Shown here: positions 1 through 6,990 of the stretch, piece by piece | How positions within the stretch are numbered: the first letter of the stretch is position 1 | Layout of the letters: each line of letters opens with the position of its first letter | Assembly (NCBI GenBank): GCA_016788635.1 | Contig: JAEUSU010000005.1 | Span: forward strand, 62,001-126,000 | DNA: 64,000 nt | Source of the DNA: Flavobacteriales bacterium | Lineage (GTDB): Bacteria; Bacteroidota; Bacteroidia; Flavobacteriales_F; PHOS-HE28 | Direction: 5' to 3' | Notes under the pieces: model-generated | Databases searched by the model: none | What the model was told of the DNA's origin: nothing | The model's input: only the letters and a program-made list of their open reading frames with translations | Made by a program: the position numbers and the translations under genes

Positions 1-564
1 CATTTCAATCCGCATGGCCACGGCACCCACACCGAGAGCGTGGGCCACATTGCGCCCGAGGTGCATCCTGTGGGCCCGCTGCTGGAACGCTACTTCTTCA
101 CCGCGCAGGTGGCCAGCCTGCGCACCATCGAGCGGCGCACCGCCGAGGGCGTGGTGGACCAGCTGATCACCCTGGACCTGCTGCGCAGCGTGATCGACGA
201 GCCCGTGCCCGAGGCGCTCGTACTGCGCACCCTGCCCAATGACCCCGGCAAACGCACCCGCAGCTGGACCGGCACCAACCCGCCGTACATGGATGCGCAG
301 GCCGCCACCTGGCTACGCAGCATCGGCGTGCAGCACCTGTTGCTCGACCTGCCCAGCGTGGACCGCGAGCGCGATAGCGGTGTCCTCGCCGCCCACCATG
401 CTTTCTGGGACTTCCCCAACAGCACCGACCTGCGCCGCACCATCACCGAGTTGCTCTTCGTGCCGGATGAGGTGCGCGATGGCCGCTACCTACTGGAACT
501 GCAAGTACCGCACTTCATCAACGACGCTGCGCCCAGCCGGCCGGTGTTGTATGCGCTGCTTTAG
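1..564 (+). CDS. Cyclase family protein, 5' end missing
   Basis: The reading frame is open from the first base, so the start lies upstream of the window; 187 codons and a TAG stop are visible. The visible N-terminal part carries HGHGTHTESVGH, which matches the metal-binding HxGTHxD-type signature of the putative cyclase family (PF04199, related to kynurenine formamidase). These enzymes are metal-dependent hydrolases or cyclases. The following residues (GVQHLLLDLPSVDRE, then AHHAFW) fit the second half of that fold, including a further histidine pair. No neighbour reveals the substrate, so only the family can be given. The gene is followed by a convergent minus-strand gene. Confidence 0.75.
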   Translation, partial: HFNPHGHGTHTESVGHIAPEVHPVGPLLERYFFTAQVASLRTIERRTAEGVVDQLITLDLLRSVIDEPVPEALVLRTLPNDPGKRTRSWTGTNPPYMDAQAATWLRSIGVQHLLLDLPSVDRERDSGVLAAHHAFWDFPNSTDLRRTITELLFVPDEVRDGRYLLELQVPHFINDAAPSRPVLYALL

Positions 565-628
565 TAGATCAATGTCCTATTGCTAAAGCCCTGGCCGCGT
601 ATGGGGGTGTTCGAAATGGTTCAAGTGC

Positions 629-1074
629 CTATCGTGCAATGGAATCGAGCACGGTTTCGATATAGCGGAAGCGCCTTTCGATGCCGTCGAGGTCGATCGG
701 GATCACGGTATCTATGTTTGAACCGTTCATCAGTATCAGTCCGCTGTTCTTCAGGATGCCAATTTTTTGAATGAGCGGTCGTCGTCGAACCGGACATTCT
801 GTGTCTCGACCATGAACCCATGAAGGTCCACGGTGGTGCCATCGATCCTGATCAAGAAAAGGCAGTCGCGCAAGGAGGTGCGAGGGCGGACGAGATCAGC
901 GAACGCTCGGTCACAATGCGGACAACCGTCTTCAGATACGACTACAATGGCCTTCGGGAATTGGCGTTCTGTCAAGCCGATCTGCTCCTGCAAGTAGCGG
1001 CTCAAACGCGCATCCTGTGATCCGGGAACACAGGACACGGCGAACACGGACCAAATGATCACTTTTCGCATCAT
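629..1074 (-). CDS. Thioredoxin-like lipoprotein, apparently frameshifted
   Basis: The intact frame runs from ATG at 1074 to a TGA at 751 (107 residues). It begins with a short hydrophobic signal ending in a possible lipobox (AVSC, Cys15) and carries a thioredoxin-type CPHC motif at residues 51-54. The frame ends at a run of six A residues (T run at 763-768 on the plus strand). Adding one base there extends the protein by about 45 regular residues (KIGILKNSGLILMNGSN and onward) to a TAG at 629. The full gene would therefore encode about 148 residues, close to a thioredoxin domain. The ATG overlaps the stop of the upstream propeller gene (ATGA), so the two are probably translationally coupled. 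It could be a periplasmic disulfide reductase; substrate unknown. Confidence 0.65.
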
Positions 1075-2255
1075 GGCAAGATGATCCGGTGGAACGTCTT
1101 CGGTCCCACCACACCAGCACGGCCCGGGATGTTCCGATGGACGTACACCCCAGCAGTAGTGCTCAACAGATGGTTGGGCCGATAGAGCTTACCCGGAATG
1201 ATGTGTTCAGCCACCTTGGTGAATGTTTGGTCCAGTACAATGAGCGACCAGGGTCGGTCGAGGTGGTTTTCTCCTTCGGGGGTATCGATGGGCACCTCGT
1301 GCAACACGGCTACCACGTAGTAACCGCTGGACGTATCGTATGCGAGACCGGCTATGCTTGGTTTTGAGACTAGGTCACCGCCATTCTGCAGATTTTCTTC
1401 GGTGATCGGGGGTGGGAAAAAGGCGGCCGGTCCATTCAGGAAGTCGATTGGTATGCGATGGACCACATTCAACGTGCCAGTGTCCAATTGAAGGATGTAA
1501 GGGGCAACGGGGCTGAACAGGAATAGCTTGCCGTTGAGTAATACGCGTTCCATTCCTGAATAGGAAAAGCGCGGTACATCGGTCAGGTGTGGAAGTATGT
1601 TGCAGCCGCCGAAATGCACTTTGGATCCATCTGGATCCAGCTTGATCTTCGCGATCCGGCATTTCCGGGCTCCTTCGAGGTGGTATCTCTGAATATACTG
1701 AAAACGGGATATGGAAGGGTCCCACCCGGTGTTATCACAGTCCCCCCACCACGCGGCCGACATGAAAAGGGACCTGCCATTGCTCGCTATGCCATTCGAG
1801 TACCCACTGACCTCATACCGATTGCCTGGTTCAGGGCATAGCGCATGTGCCAATGAGCTGACCCTGCAAACGCGGCCTTGCTTGTCCACTATCGCGTAAC
1901 GCGGCGAATGGACTTCCATTACGAACAGACTGTCAGGAGCAAATAGGGCGCAACTGTTGATGTCTTCGAGCGTGTCCAATACGGCCTTCAGGGGGATATC
2001 GTATTGTGAATCACCCGCGTGATTGAATACGCGAAGGATCAGATTAGTGCGAAGATCACCTGAGAAGATTAGGTTTTCATTCCTATAGTAATCGTAGAAT
2101 AGGCCGCTAAAGGGCGAAGTGAATTTCCAGTCAGTCTGTAGTGTCAGGGATCGTGTGGGATCGATCGGTATTTGAGGCTCCGGCCCGCGACAAGCAGCAA
2201 GTATGAGAAGGAGTTTGAGGCCGCGGGGTAAGTGGTTCTCCGTTATGGGACCCAT
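1071..2255 (-). CDS. Lipoprotein, probable beta-propeller (DUF4221-like)
   Basis: A 394-residue protein with a lipoprotein signal: a hydrophobic stretch LKLLLILAAC places the acylated cysteine at residue 22. The rest is a repetitive beta-rich sequence with short strand pairs and many aromatic residues, resembling Bacteroidota 6-bladed beta-propeller lipoproteins of the DUF4221 type. This assignment is from general pattern, not from a clear motif. It is the first gene of a two-gene unit, its TGA overlapping the ATG of the thioredoxin-like lipoprotein by four bases. The polar residues before the hydrophobic core are unusual for a signal peptide, so the true start could be slightly downstream. 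Local base composition is lower in GC than the backbone. Confidence 0.55.
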   Translation of the reverse strand: MGPITENHLPRGLKLLLILAACRGPEPQIPIDPTRSLTLQTDWKFTSPFSGLFYDYYRNENLIFSGDLRTNLILRVFNHAGDSQYDIPLKAVLDTLEDINSCALFAPDSLFVMEVHSPRYAIVDKQGRVCRVSSLAHALCPEPGNRYEVSGYSNGIASNGRSLFMSAAWWGDCDNTGWDPSISRFQYIQRYHLEGARKCRIAKIKLDPDGSKVHFGGCNILPHLTDVPRFSYSGMERVLLNGKLFLFSPVAPYILQLDTGTLNVVHRIPIDFLNGPAAFFPPPITEENLQNGGDLVSKPSIAGLAYDTSSGYYVVAVLHEVPIDTPEGENHLDRPWSLIVLDQTFTKVAEHIIPGKLYRPNHLLSTTAGVYVHRNIPGRAGVVGPKTFHRIILP

Positions 2256-2521
2256 GTCAATTTGCGAATTGCCTGAACTTGAGATGGCGCGGTGATACGG
2301 AGTTCTGCGGCTTAAGCGATGAACTCGGAATTCAGCACGGTGCGGCTTGGAATAGAGGGGTGGGCACAGATCTTTCGATCATCGTTGGCATGCCTATTCG
2401 GCCAGTGCCATCTGCTAGGCGTTCCTCAATGCATTTGGCCTTCCATTGAGGAGCACTTCGGTCAGTTCGTTGGCTGACATGTACCACCATGGCCTCTTGT
2501 TATACCCAGTGCCTGAATCCG

Positions 2522-2998
2522 CTATGGGAACTTCAGCCGGTACACGCATGTGTCAGCATACGTTTCGGAGGTCAGCACCAGATGATCGATACCGCCACTG
2601 GCAAATGTTGTTGCAATGATCTGCTCGGCGATCACCGCATCGATATCCCATTGGATCATAAAGGTGGATAGTGCTGCTTCCTGTTGCCGGAATGCTTCGA
2701 CGATGGAGTCTTGAATACCCGAACTGACGGCATACAGCACGGGGCGTAGAATATCGGCCTCTTGGTTGCTCAAGAAGCTCACCTTGGAGCAGTTGGTTCC
2801 AGGATAGAAGCACTGGTGTTCTCCTGGAGGCCAATTGGACACGTAAAGAAATTTCATTTGCCTTTCACCGGCTATCTGCTGGGGCCAAGCCTTCGTCGGC
2901 CCGGCGGGGTCTTCGTTGGTCATTGCAAGAGGCATGGGCTGCTTTTGACAGGACCATATGAATAGGAGTATGCCGATCAATGCGATGGAATTCCTCAT
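2522..2998 (-). CDS. Hypothetical lipoprotein
   Basis: A 158-residue protein of unknown function. I chose ATG 2998 because it is followed directly by a signal-like stretch MRNSIALIGILLFIWSC, with a candidate lipidated cysteine at residue 17. An upstream in-frame ATG at 3067 would add a charged, cysteine-containing leader unlike a signal peptide. The mature part has several cysteines (Cys at HQCFYPGTNC and near the C-terminus at DTCVY). It lies upstream of, and in the same direction as, the propeller/thioredoxin pair, 266 bases away. A 12-G tract sits about 90 bases before the chosen start. No family recognised. Confidence 0.5.
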   Translation of the reverse strand: MRNSIALIGILLFIWSCQKQPMPLAMTNEDPAGPTKAWPQQIAGERQMKFLYVSNWPPGEHQCFYPGTNCSKVSFLSNQEADILRPVLYAVSSGIQDSIVEAFRQQEAALSTFMIQWDIDAVIAEQIIATTFASGGIDHLVLTSETYADTCVYRLKFP

Positions 2999-3086
2999 AG
3001 TAAGCTTGGATTTTGGTTTCGCGAATAAGGTGGCATAGGCGCAGCGATCGCAAACCATGTTGTTCATTCACTGTACATACTCAGAT

Positions 3087-3098
3087 GGGGGGGGGGGG
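3087..3098. repeat. 12-bp poly-G/C homopolymer tract
   Basis: Twelve consecutive G on the plus strand, upstream of the minus-strand lipoprotein gene. On the minus strand it reads TTTAC followed by the C run, the same arrangement as the 14-bp tract at 5744-5757. It lies outside the coding frame chosen for the neighbouring gene, so if its length varies it would affect the leader or promoter spacing, not the reading frame. Confidence 0.85.
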
Positions 3099-3185
3099 TA
3101 AATGCCCTTAGATCAAGATATTATGGATCCCGTTCCTTGAATTCATACACACGCCAATTTCGTGCTGGATTGTGAGCTTTGCACC

Positions 3186-3581
3186 ATGACCCTCGACGCC
3201 ATCCGCGACCACTGCCTTGCACTGCCGGGCGTCACCGAGGACATGCCCTTCGGGCCCGAGGTGCTGGTGTTCCGCGTGGGTGCGCCTGCGTCCCACAAAG
3301 CCGGGACTTCGACAGGACGAGGAAAAATGTTCGCACTGGTGGACCTGCCCGATGCGGTGAGCGTGAACCTGAAATGCGATCCCGAGCGGGCCATCGATCT
3401 GCGCGAGCGGCACGCGGCCATCACACCGGGCTTCCACATGAACAAGACGCACTGGAACACCGTGCTGCTCGATGGCAGTTTGTCGCCCGCCTTGTTGCGC
3501 GAGCTGATCGACCACAGTTATGCGTTGGTGAAGGCCTCATTGCCGAAGAAGGATAGGGAGAGGTTGGGGGTTGGAGGTTGA
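3186..3581 (+). CDS. MmcQ/YjbR family protein
   Basis: A 131-residue protein matching the MmcQ/YjbR family (PF04237), a small fold similar to the CyaY/DNA-binding superfamily whose cellular role is not well defined. Family hallmarks are clear: LPGVTEDMPFG near the N-terminus, VNLKCDPE in the middle, PGFHMNKTHWNTV, and a C-terminal HSYALVKASL. ATG 3186 is preferred over an upstream frame extension because family members begin with this short helix. Odd point: about 14 residues (APASHKAGTSTGRG) separate FRVG from KMFAL, where relatives usually read straight through. The C-terminus runs into the start of a minisatellite, which supplies the last residues and the stop. Confidence 0.85.
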   Translation: MTLDAIRDHCLALPGVTEDMPFGPEVLVFRVGAPASHKAGTSTGRGKMFALVDLPDAVSVNLKCDPERAIDLRERHAAITPGFHMNKTHWNTVLLDGSLSPALLRELIDHSYALVKASLPKKDRERLGVGG

Positions 3582-3765
3582 TAGAGGGTTGAGGGTTGGA
3601 GGTTGATAATGGGTTGAGGGTTGGAGGTTGATACTCGGTTGAGGGTTGCCCCCAACCCCCAACCTTCCTCGGGTCCAACCTTCAACCCCCAACCTGCATA
3701 CAGCCCAACCTTCAACCCCCAACCTGCTTACAGTCCAACCTTCAACCCCCAACCTTCTTTCGTCA
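3568..3765. repeat. Two-sided minisatellite forming a long imperfect inverted repeat
   Basis: The left half holds three copies of a 25-bp unit of the form GGGTTGGAGGTTGATA plus a short spacer and GGGTTGA. The right half holds three copies of a 30-bp unit of the form CCAACCTTCAACCCCCAACC plus a ten-base spacer. The halves are roughly complementary and meet at GGGTTGCCCCCAACC near 3645, so the region could fold into a long hairpin. It overlaps the last codons of the MmcQ/YjbR gene and ends about 50 bases before the DUF502 gene. Confidence 0.85.
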
Positions 3766-3814
3766 CAACCCCAAGCTTCCCCCACAATACCTTCGCCCCG
3801 CCTAACGGCCCGCC

Positions 3815-4387
3815 ATGCAACGCTTCTCCCCCGGGCGCGCGCTCCTGAGCTACTTCTTCCGCGGCCTGCTGCTCGTGGTGCCCATCACCGTGATCGTGGT
3901 GGCGCTCTGGCAGGTCTTCACCTTTCTGGACCAGCTCATCCAGGTGGACATCCCCGGCCTCGGGCTCCTGATCCTGCTGGCCAGCATCACCCTCATCGGC
4001 TGGCTCGGCTCCACCATCCTCTTCCAACCCCTGGCCGATCTGGGCGAGGAGGTGCTCAAGCGCATCCCTTTCCTCAAGACCATCTACGACGCGCTGAAGG
4101 ACCTGGTGGAGGCACTGGTGGGCAGCAAGAAGAAGTTCGACCGGCCCGTGCTGGTGCGCATGGTGCAGGGCAGCAACCTGGAAAAGTTGGGCTTCATCAC
4201 CGAGGACGACCTGAGCTTCCTGGGCATCCCCGAAGGGCGCGTGGCGGTGTATCTGCCGCACAGCTTCGCCTGGAGCGGCAACCTCTACATCGTACCGGCG
4301 GAGAACGTGACCCCCCTGGACGCCAAGGCCGCCGATGCCATGAAGTTCATCGTGAGCGGCGGCGTGGCGCATGTGGAGGAGGAGTGA
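3815..4387 (+). CDS. DUF502 family membrane protein
   Basis: A 190-residue integral membrane protein that fits DUF502 (PF04367), a family of unknown function. The pattern is typical: an N-terminal membrane segment (about residues 14-37), then D-IPGLGLL leading into a second segment (about 47-70), followed by a soluble part containing RIPFLKTIYDALKD. The C-terminal half holds a conserved beta-rich region ending in GGVAH and a short acidic tail. ATG 3815 is the first start after the minisatellite. Neighbours do not suggest a pathway. Confidence 0.85.
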   Translation: MQRFSPGRALLSYFFRGLLLVVPITVIVVALWQVFTFLDQLIQVDIPGLGLLILLASITLIGWLGSTILFQPLADLGEEVLKRIPFLKTIYDALKDLVEALVGSKKKFDRPVLVRMVQGSNLEKLGFITEDDLSFLGIPEGRVAVYLPHSFAWSGNLYIVPAENVTPLDAKAADAMKFIVSGGVAHVEEE

Positions 4388-4432
4388 GCAGAACGCTGCT
4401 AAAGGCCCGGTCATTCGGGTTGCAAGGTTTCT

Positions 4433-5098
4433 TTAGAATGAACGCCATCCCGCTTTGGCGATGTCAATCTGCGTCAGCCGTGCCAATGGTCCGCGTAGAA
4501 TCCACATACTCCATGCCAGCCCAATGCCAGCGAGTATTCGGTATGTGTTCAGCACCAGATCGAGCGCCAAAGTGGATAGAGTATTCACCATGTCTTCGGC
4601 CTGCGGTTGAAAGGTGAAGAAGAGCAGGATAGAAGTTTGGGCGAGGATGACAGTTGCCCATGGCCTGAAGGTAGGCCGCCAGAGACAGACCATTACCCAG
4701 GTGAGCGGCCAGACTAACGCAGGAAGCACTGAGGTAATGAATGCCATCAAGGCGATCCGATGTTCATTCAGTATGAGAGCCGGCGTCAGATACAGCACAA
4801 CGAGCAGGAGAGAAGGAAGAACGAACGCCATCACGATCTTTTGGCTCAGGTCCATTGGGAAAGAAGATTCGCCCGTGTCTCGCTGTGTCCGTTCCCAGTG
4901 GATGCCCTGGCGAAGGCGTAAAACGGCCGCAATGGATGGGATGCCTGTTAAGCCAAGTAGTTGCACAACACTGCCGGATGGTACGTATAGTCCCGCGAGA
5001 AGGACGATGATGACAAGCAGCCACCATCGCCAATGAAGAAAGACCGTCAGGTCCTTGTGCATCTCCCGCCTTGTGAAATGACCAGTTGAAGAGTCCAT
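4433..5098 (-). CDS. Hypothetical multi-pass membrane protein
   Basis: A 221-residue protein with about six hydrophobic segments (around residues 24-42, 45-60, 88-108, 114-138, 145-165 and 180-200). I do not recognise the family. It starts three bases after the stop of the secreted protein encoded just upstream on the same strand, so the two probably form one operon. ATG at 5062 (before HKDLTVFLHWRWW) is an alternative start that would place the first membrane segment closer to the N-terminus. The gene is AT-richer than the surrounding core genes and sits in a small minus-strand island between plus-strand genes. Confidence 0.5.
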   Translation of the reverse strand: MDSSTGHFTRREMHKDLTVFLHWRWWLLVIIVLLAGLYVPSGSVVQLLGLTGIPSIAAVLRLRQGIHWERTQRDTGESSFPMDLSQKIVMAFVLPSLLLVVLYLTPALILNEHRIALMAFITSVLPALVWPLTWVMVCLWRPTFRPWATVILAQTSILLFFTFQPQAEDMVNTLSTLALDLVLNTYRILAGIGLAWSMWILRGPLARLTQIDIAKAGWRSF

Positions 5099-5101
5099 GC
5101 G

Positions 5102-5764
5102 TTACCAGCAATCATTCAAGGCCAAACCAGCAGCCATCCCCATAAGATGGGAAGGTACTGTAGCCAGCGCAGCAGGACCCATGAAGATGGTCGTTACGAC
5201 CACCGATCCCAAGGTGAACATCACAGTCTGTTGACAAGGGTCCAGATCACCCCAGAACCACAACGACCCAAATTCCTGTTCGATCTCGATCCGACGCATC
5301 GATGCAAGCAGTTGGCCATTGGGTGTGTATAGGTCGAACGAGGCCTCGAAATGATCACCGCTCAAGGCCTTGTACCTGGCGGCATCAAGGACCAAACAAG
5401 GAAACGCGACCTGTGGGTCATTTACAAAAAGTACTAAGCGTGCATGGTCGGCTGTGCTGAACACATGTGTCATGAAGCCTTGGCGACCGTTCAAGGTTCT
5501 GAACGTGCGGAATGGCTGCCCCGGGGTCCGGTATTCGCCCAGTACCTCGGCATCCCAAGCGGCGTAAGATGGGCTTTGCAGAAAGGTCGAATAGATGTTC
5601 GATGCGGTCGTCGAGTCGGCGATCTGAACGATGGAGTCCTGTTGACCGATGGTAGCGCTGGATATGAAGAGCACTGAAAGAGCTGCCAGAAAGCGTGACC
5701 AATACCTATTGGACCTGGTACATGGATGATGCGTTAGTTGCGCGGGGGGGGGGGGGGTAAACAT
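5102..5764 (-). CDS. Hypothetical exported protein with a poly-C tract after the start codon
   Basis: A 220-residue protein of unknown family. ATG 5764 is followed by TTT, A and fourteen C residues, giving the N-terminus MFTPPPPAQ; a normal-looking signal segment (RFLAALSVLFISSATIGQ) comes only about 20 residues later. No in-frame ATG, GTG or TTG exists between the C tract and that signal, so translation of the present frame must pass through the tract. An upstream in-frame ATG at 5812 would also read through it. The mature part has no recognisable motif; a hydrophobic C-terminal region (VVVTTIFMGPAALA and following) may be membrane-associated. It is followed three bases later by a membrane protein gene. 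Confidence 0.55.
   Translation of the reverse strand: MFTPPPPAQLTHHPCTRSNRYWSRFLAALSVLFISSATIGQQDSIVQIADSTTASNIYSTFLQSPSYAAWDAEVLGEYRTPGQPFRTFRTLNGRQGFMTHVFSTADHARLVLFVNDPQVAFPCLVLDAARYKALSGDHFEASFDLYTPNGQLLASMRRIEIEQEFGSLWFWGDLDPCQQTVMFTLGSVVVTTIFMGPAALATVPSHLMGMAAGLALNDCW
5744..5757. repeat. 14-bp poly-G/C tract inside a start region
   Basis: Fourteen consecutive G on the plus strand, that is fourteen C on the coding strand, starting seven bases after the A of ATG 5764. A gain or loss of one base would put the signal segment and the rest of the protein out of frame, as in slipped-strand contingency genes. The flanking TTTAC is shared with the 12-bp tract at 3087-3098. Confidence 0.85.
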
Positions 5765-5923
5765 TTTGTTGAATGTGTTGATGAGGCAATGTATGAATTG
5801 CTTTGTACGCATGTTTGAAACTGAACCTGTCGTCTCGAGTCAGATCTCCTGAATGTCGAATGAGAGGTTAAATTTCATCTGGGTATCCATTCATTGCGCT
5901 CAATTTACGCCACCAACCATTCC

Positions 5924-6895
5924 ATGCCGAGTAGACGGTATGAAGCGCTCCTGCTGCTGCACCTCACGGTCTTCATCTGGGGGTGGACGGGCATCCTGGG
6001 TAAGCTCATCGACCAGTCGTCGCTGCAATTGGTGCTCATGCGCAGCATCATCGCCCTGGCAGGTCTGGGGGCGTGGGCGGTGTATGCGCGGCGCACCCTG
6101 TTCGCCGAGCCCCGCGAGATCCTGCAATACCTGCTCACCAGCGTGCTCATCACCGGCCACTGGCTCACCTTCTACGGGGCCATCAAGATCAGCACCGCCA
6201 GCATCGCCGTGGCCTGCCTCAGCACCAGCACCGTGTTCACGGCCCTGATGGAGCCCTTCTGGTACAAGCGCCGCATCCGCACCTACGAGGTGGTGCTGGG
6301 CCTGGTGGTGATCGCCGCCTTGCTGCTCATCTTCGGCTTGGAGACCAAGCACCGCCTGGGCATCGTGGTGGCCACTGTGAGCGCGCTGCTCAGCGCCTGG
6401 TTCAACGTGGTGAACGGCGTGCTGGTGAAGCGCGGGGATGCCCTGCGCATCGGTTTTTACGAGTTGCTCGGCGTGATGCTCGCCCTCTACGCCTGCATCG
6501 GCCTGGCGGCATGGCTGCCGGCGGACCTGCTCCACAGCACACCGGCGCTCACCTTCCTGGCGGGTGAAAGCCTGCCGCCCGTGCTTTGGTCGTTGCCAGC
6601 GGACCAGGTGGTCTATCATTTACTGCTCGGGCTGGTCTGCACCAGCTTCGCCTTCGTGGCGGGCATCGCCGTCATGCGCCAGCTCTCGCCCTTCACCGTC
6701 ATGCTCACCGTGAACCTCGAACCGGTCTACACCATCGTCATCGCCCTGCTCATCTGGGGCAGCGAGGAGCGCCTCACCACGGGCTCCTACATCGGCTTCG
6801 CGCTCATCCTCGCCTGCCTCTTCCTCAACGGCTGGTGGCAGCGGCGTAAGACCGCGTTGGAGACCACCGAGCCCGATCCGTTGGCGCAAGGCTGA
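5924..6895 (+). CDS. DMT-superfamily transporter (two EamA domains)
   Basis: A 323-residue integral membrane protein with about ten hydrophobic segments arranged as two EamA repeats (roughly residues 8-140 and 155-300), typical of the drug/metabolite transporter superfamily. The first repeat opens with LHLTVFIWGWTGILGKLI, a usual EamA beginning; the second ends in a conserved pattern PVYTIVIALLIWGSEERL. Members export or import small metabolites; the substrate cannot be read from sequence. ATG 5924 is preferred over an upstream TTG at 5894. The gene stands alone between a divergent minus-strand pair and the broken T9SS gene. Confidence 0.85.
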   Translation: MPSRRYEALLLLHLTVFIWGWTGILGKLIDQSSLQLVLMRSIIALAGLGAWAVYARRTLFAEPREILQYLLTSVLITGHWLTFYGAIKISTASIAVACLSTSTVFTALMEPFWYKRRIRTYEVVLGLVVIAALLLIFGLETKHRLGIVVATVSALLSAWFNVVNGVLVKRGDALRIGFYELLGVMLALYACIGLAAWLPADLLHSTPALTFLAGESLPPVLWSLPADQVVYHLLLGLVCTSFAFVAGIAVMRQLSPFTVMLTVNLEPVYTIVIALLIWGSEERLTTGSYIGFALILACLFLNGWWQRRKTALETTEPDPLAQG

Positions 6896-6990
6896 GCGGG
6901 TTGGTGAAGCGTCAAGCATGACGGCGACATGCGACCACCCGGACTAGCGCCCGGCTCATATGCTATATTGGACATCCAAGGCGATCGAAC

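Noticed and set aside
3568-3765. Minisatellite considered as an attachment site or replication origin
   Set aside because: No integrase, DnaA boxes or AT-rich unwinding region was seen around it.
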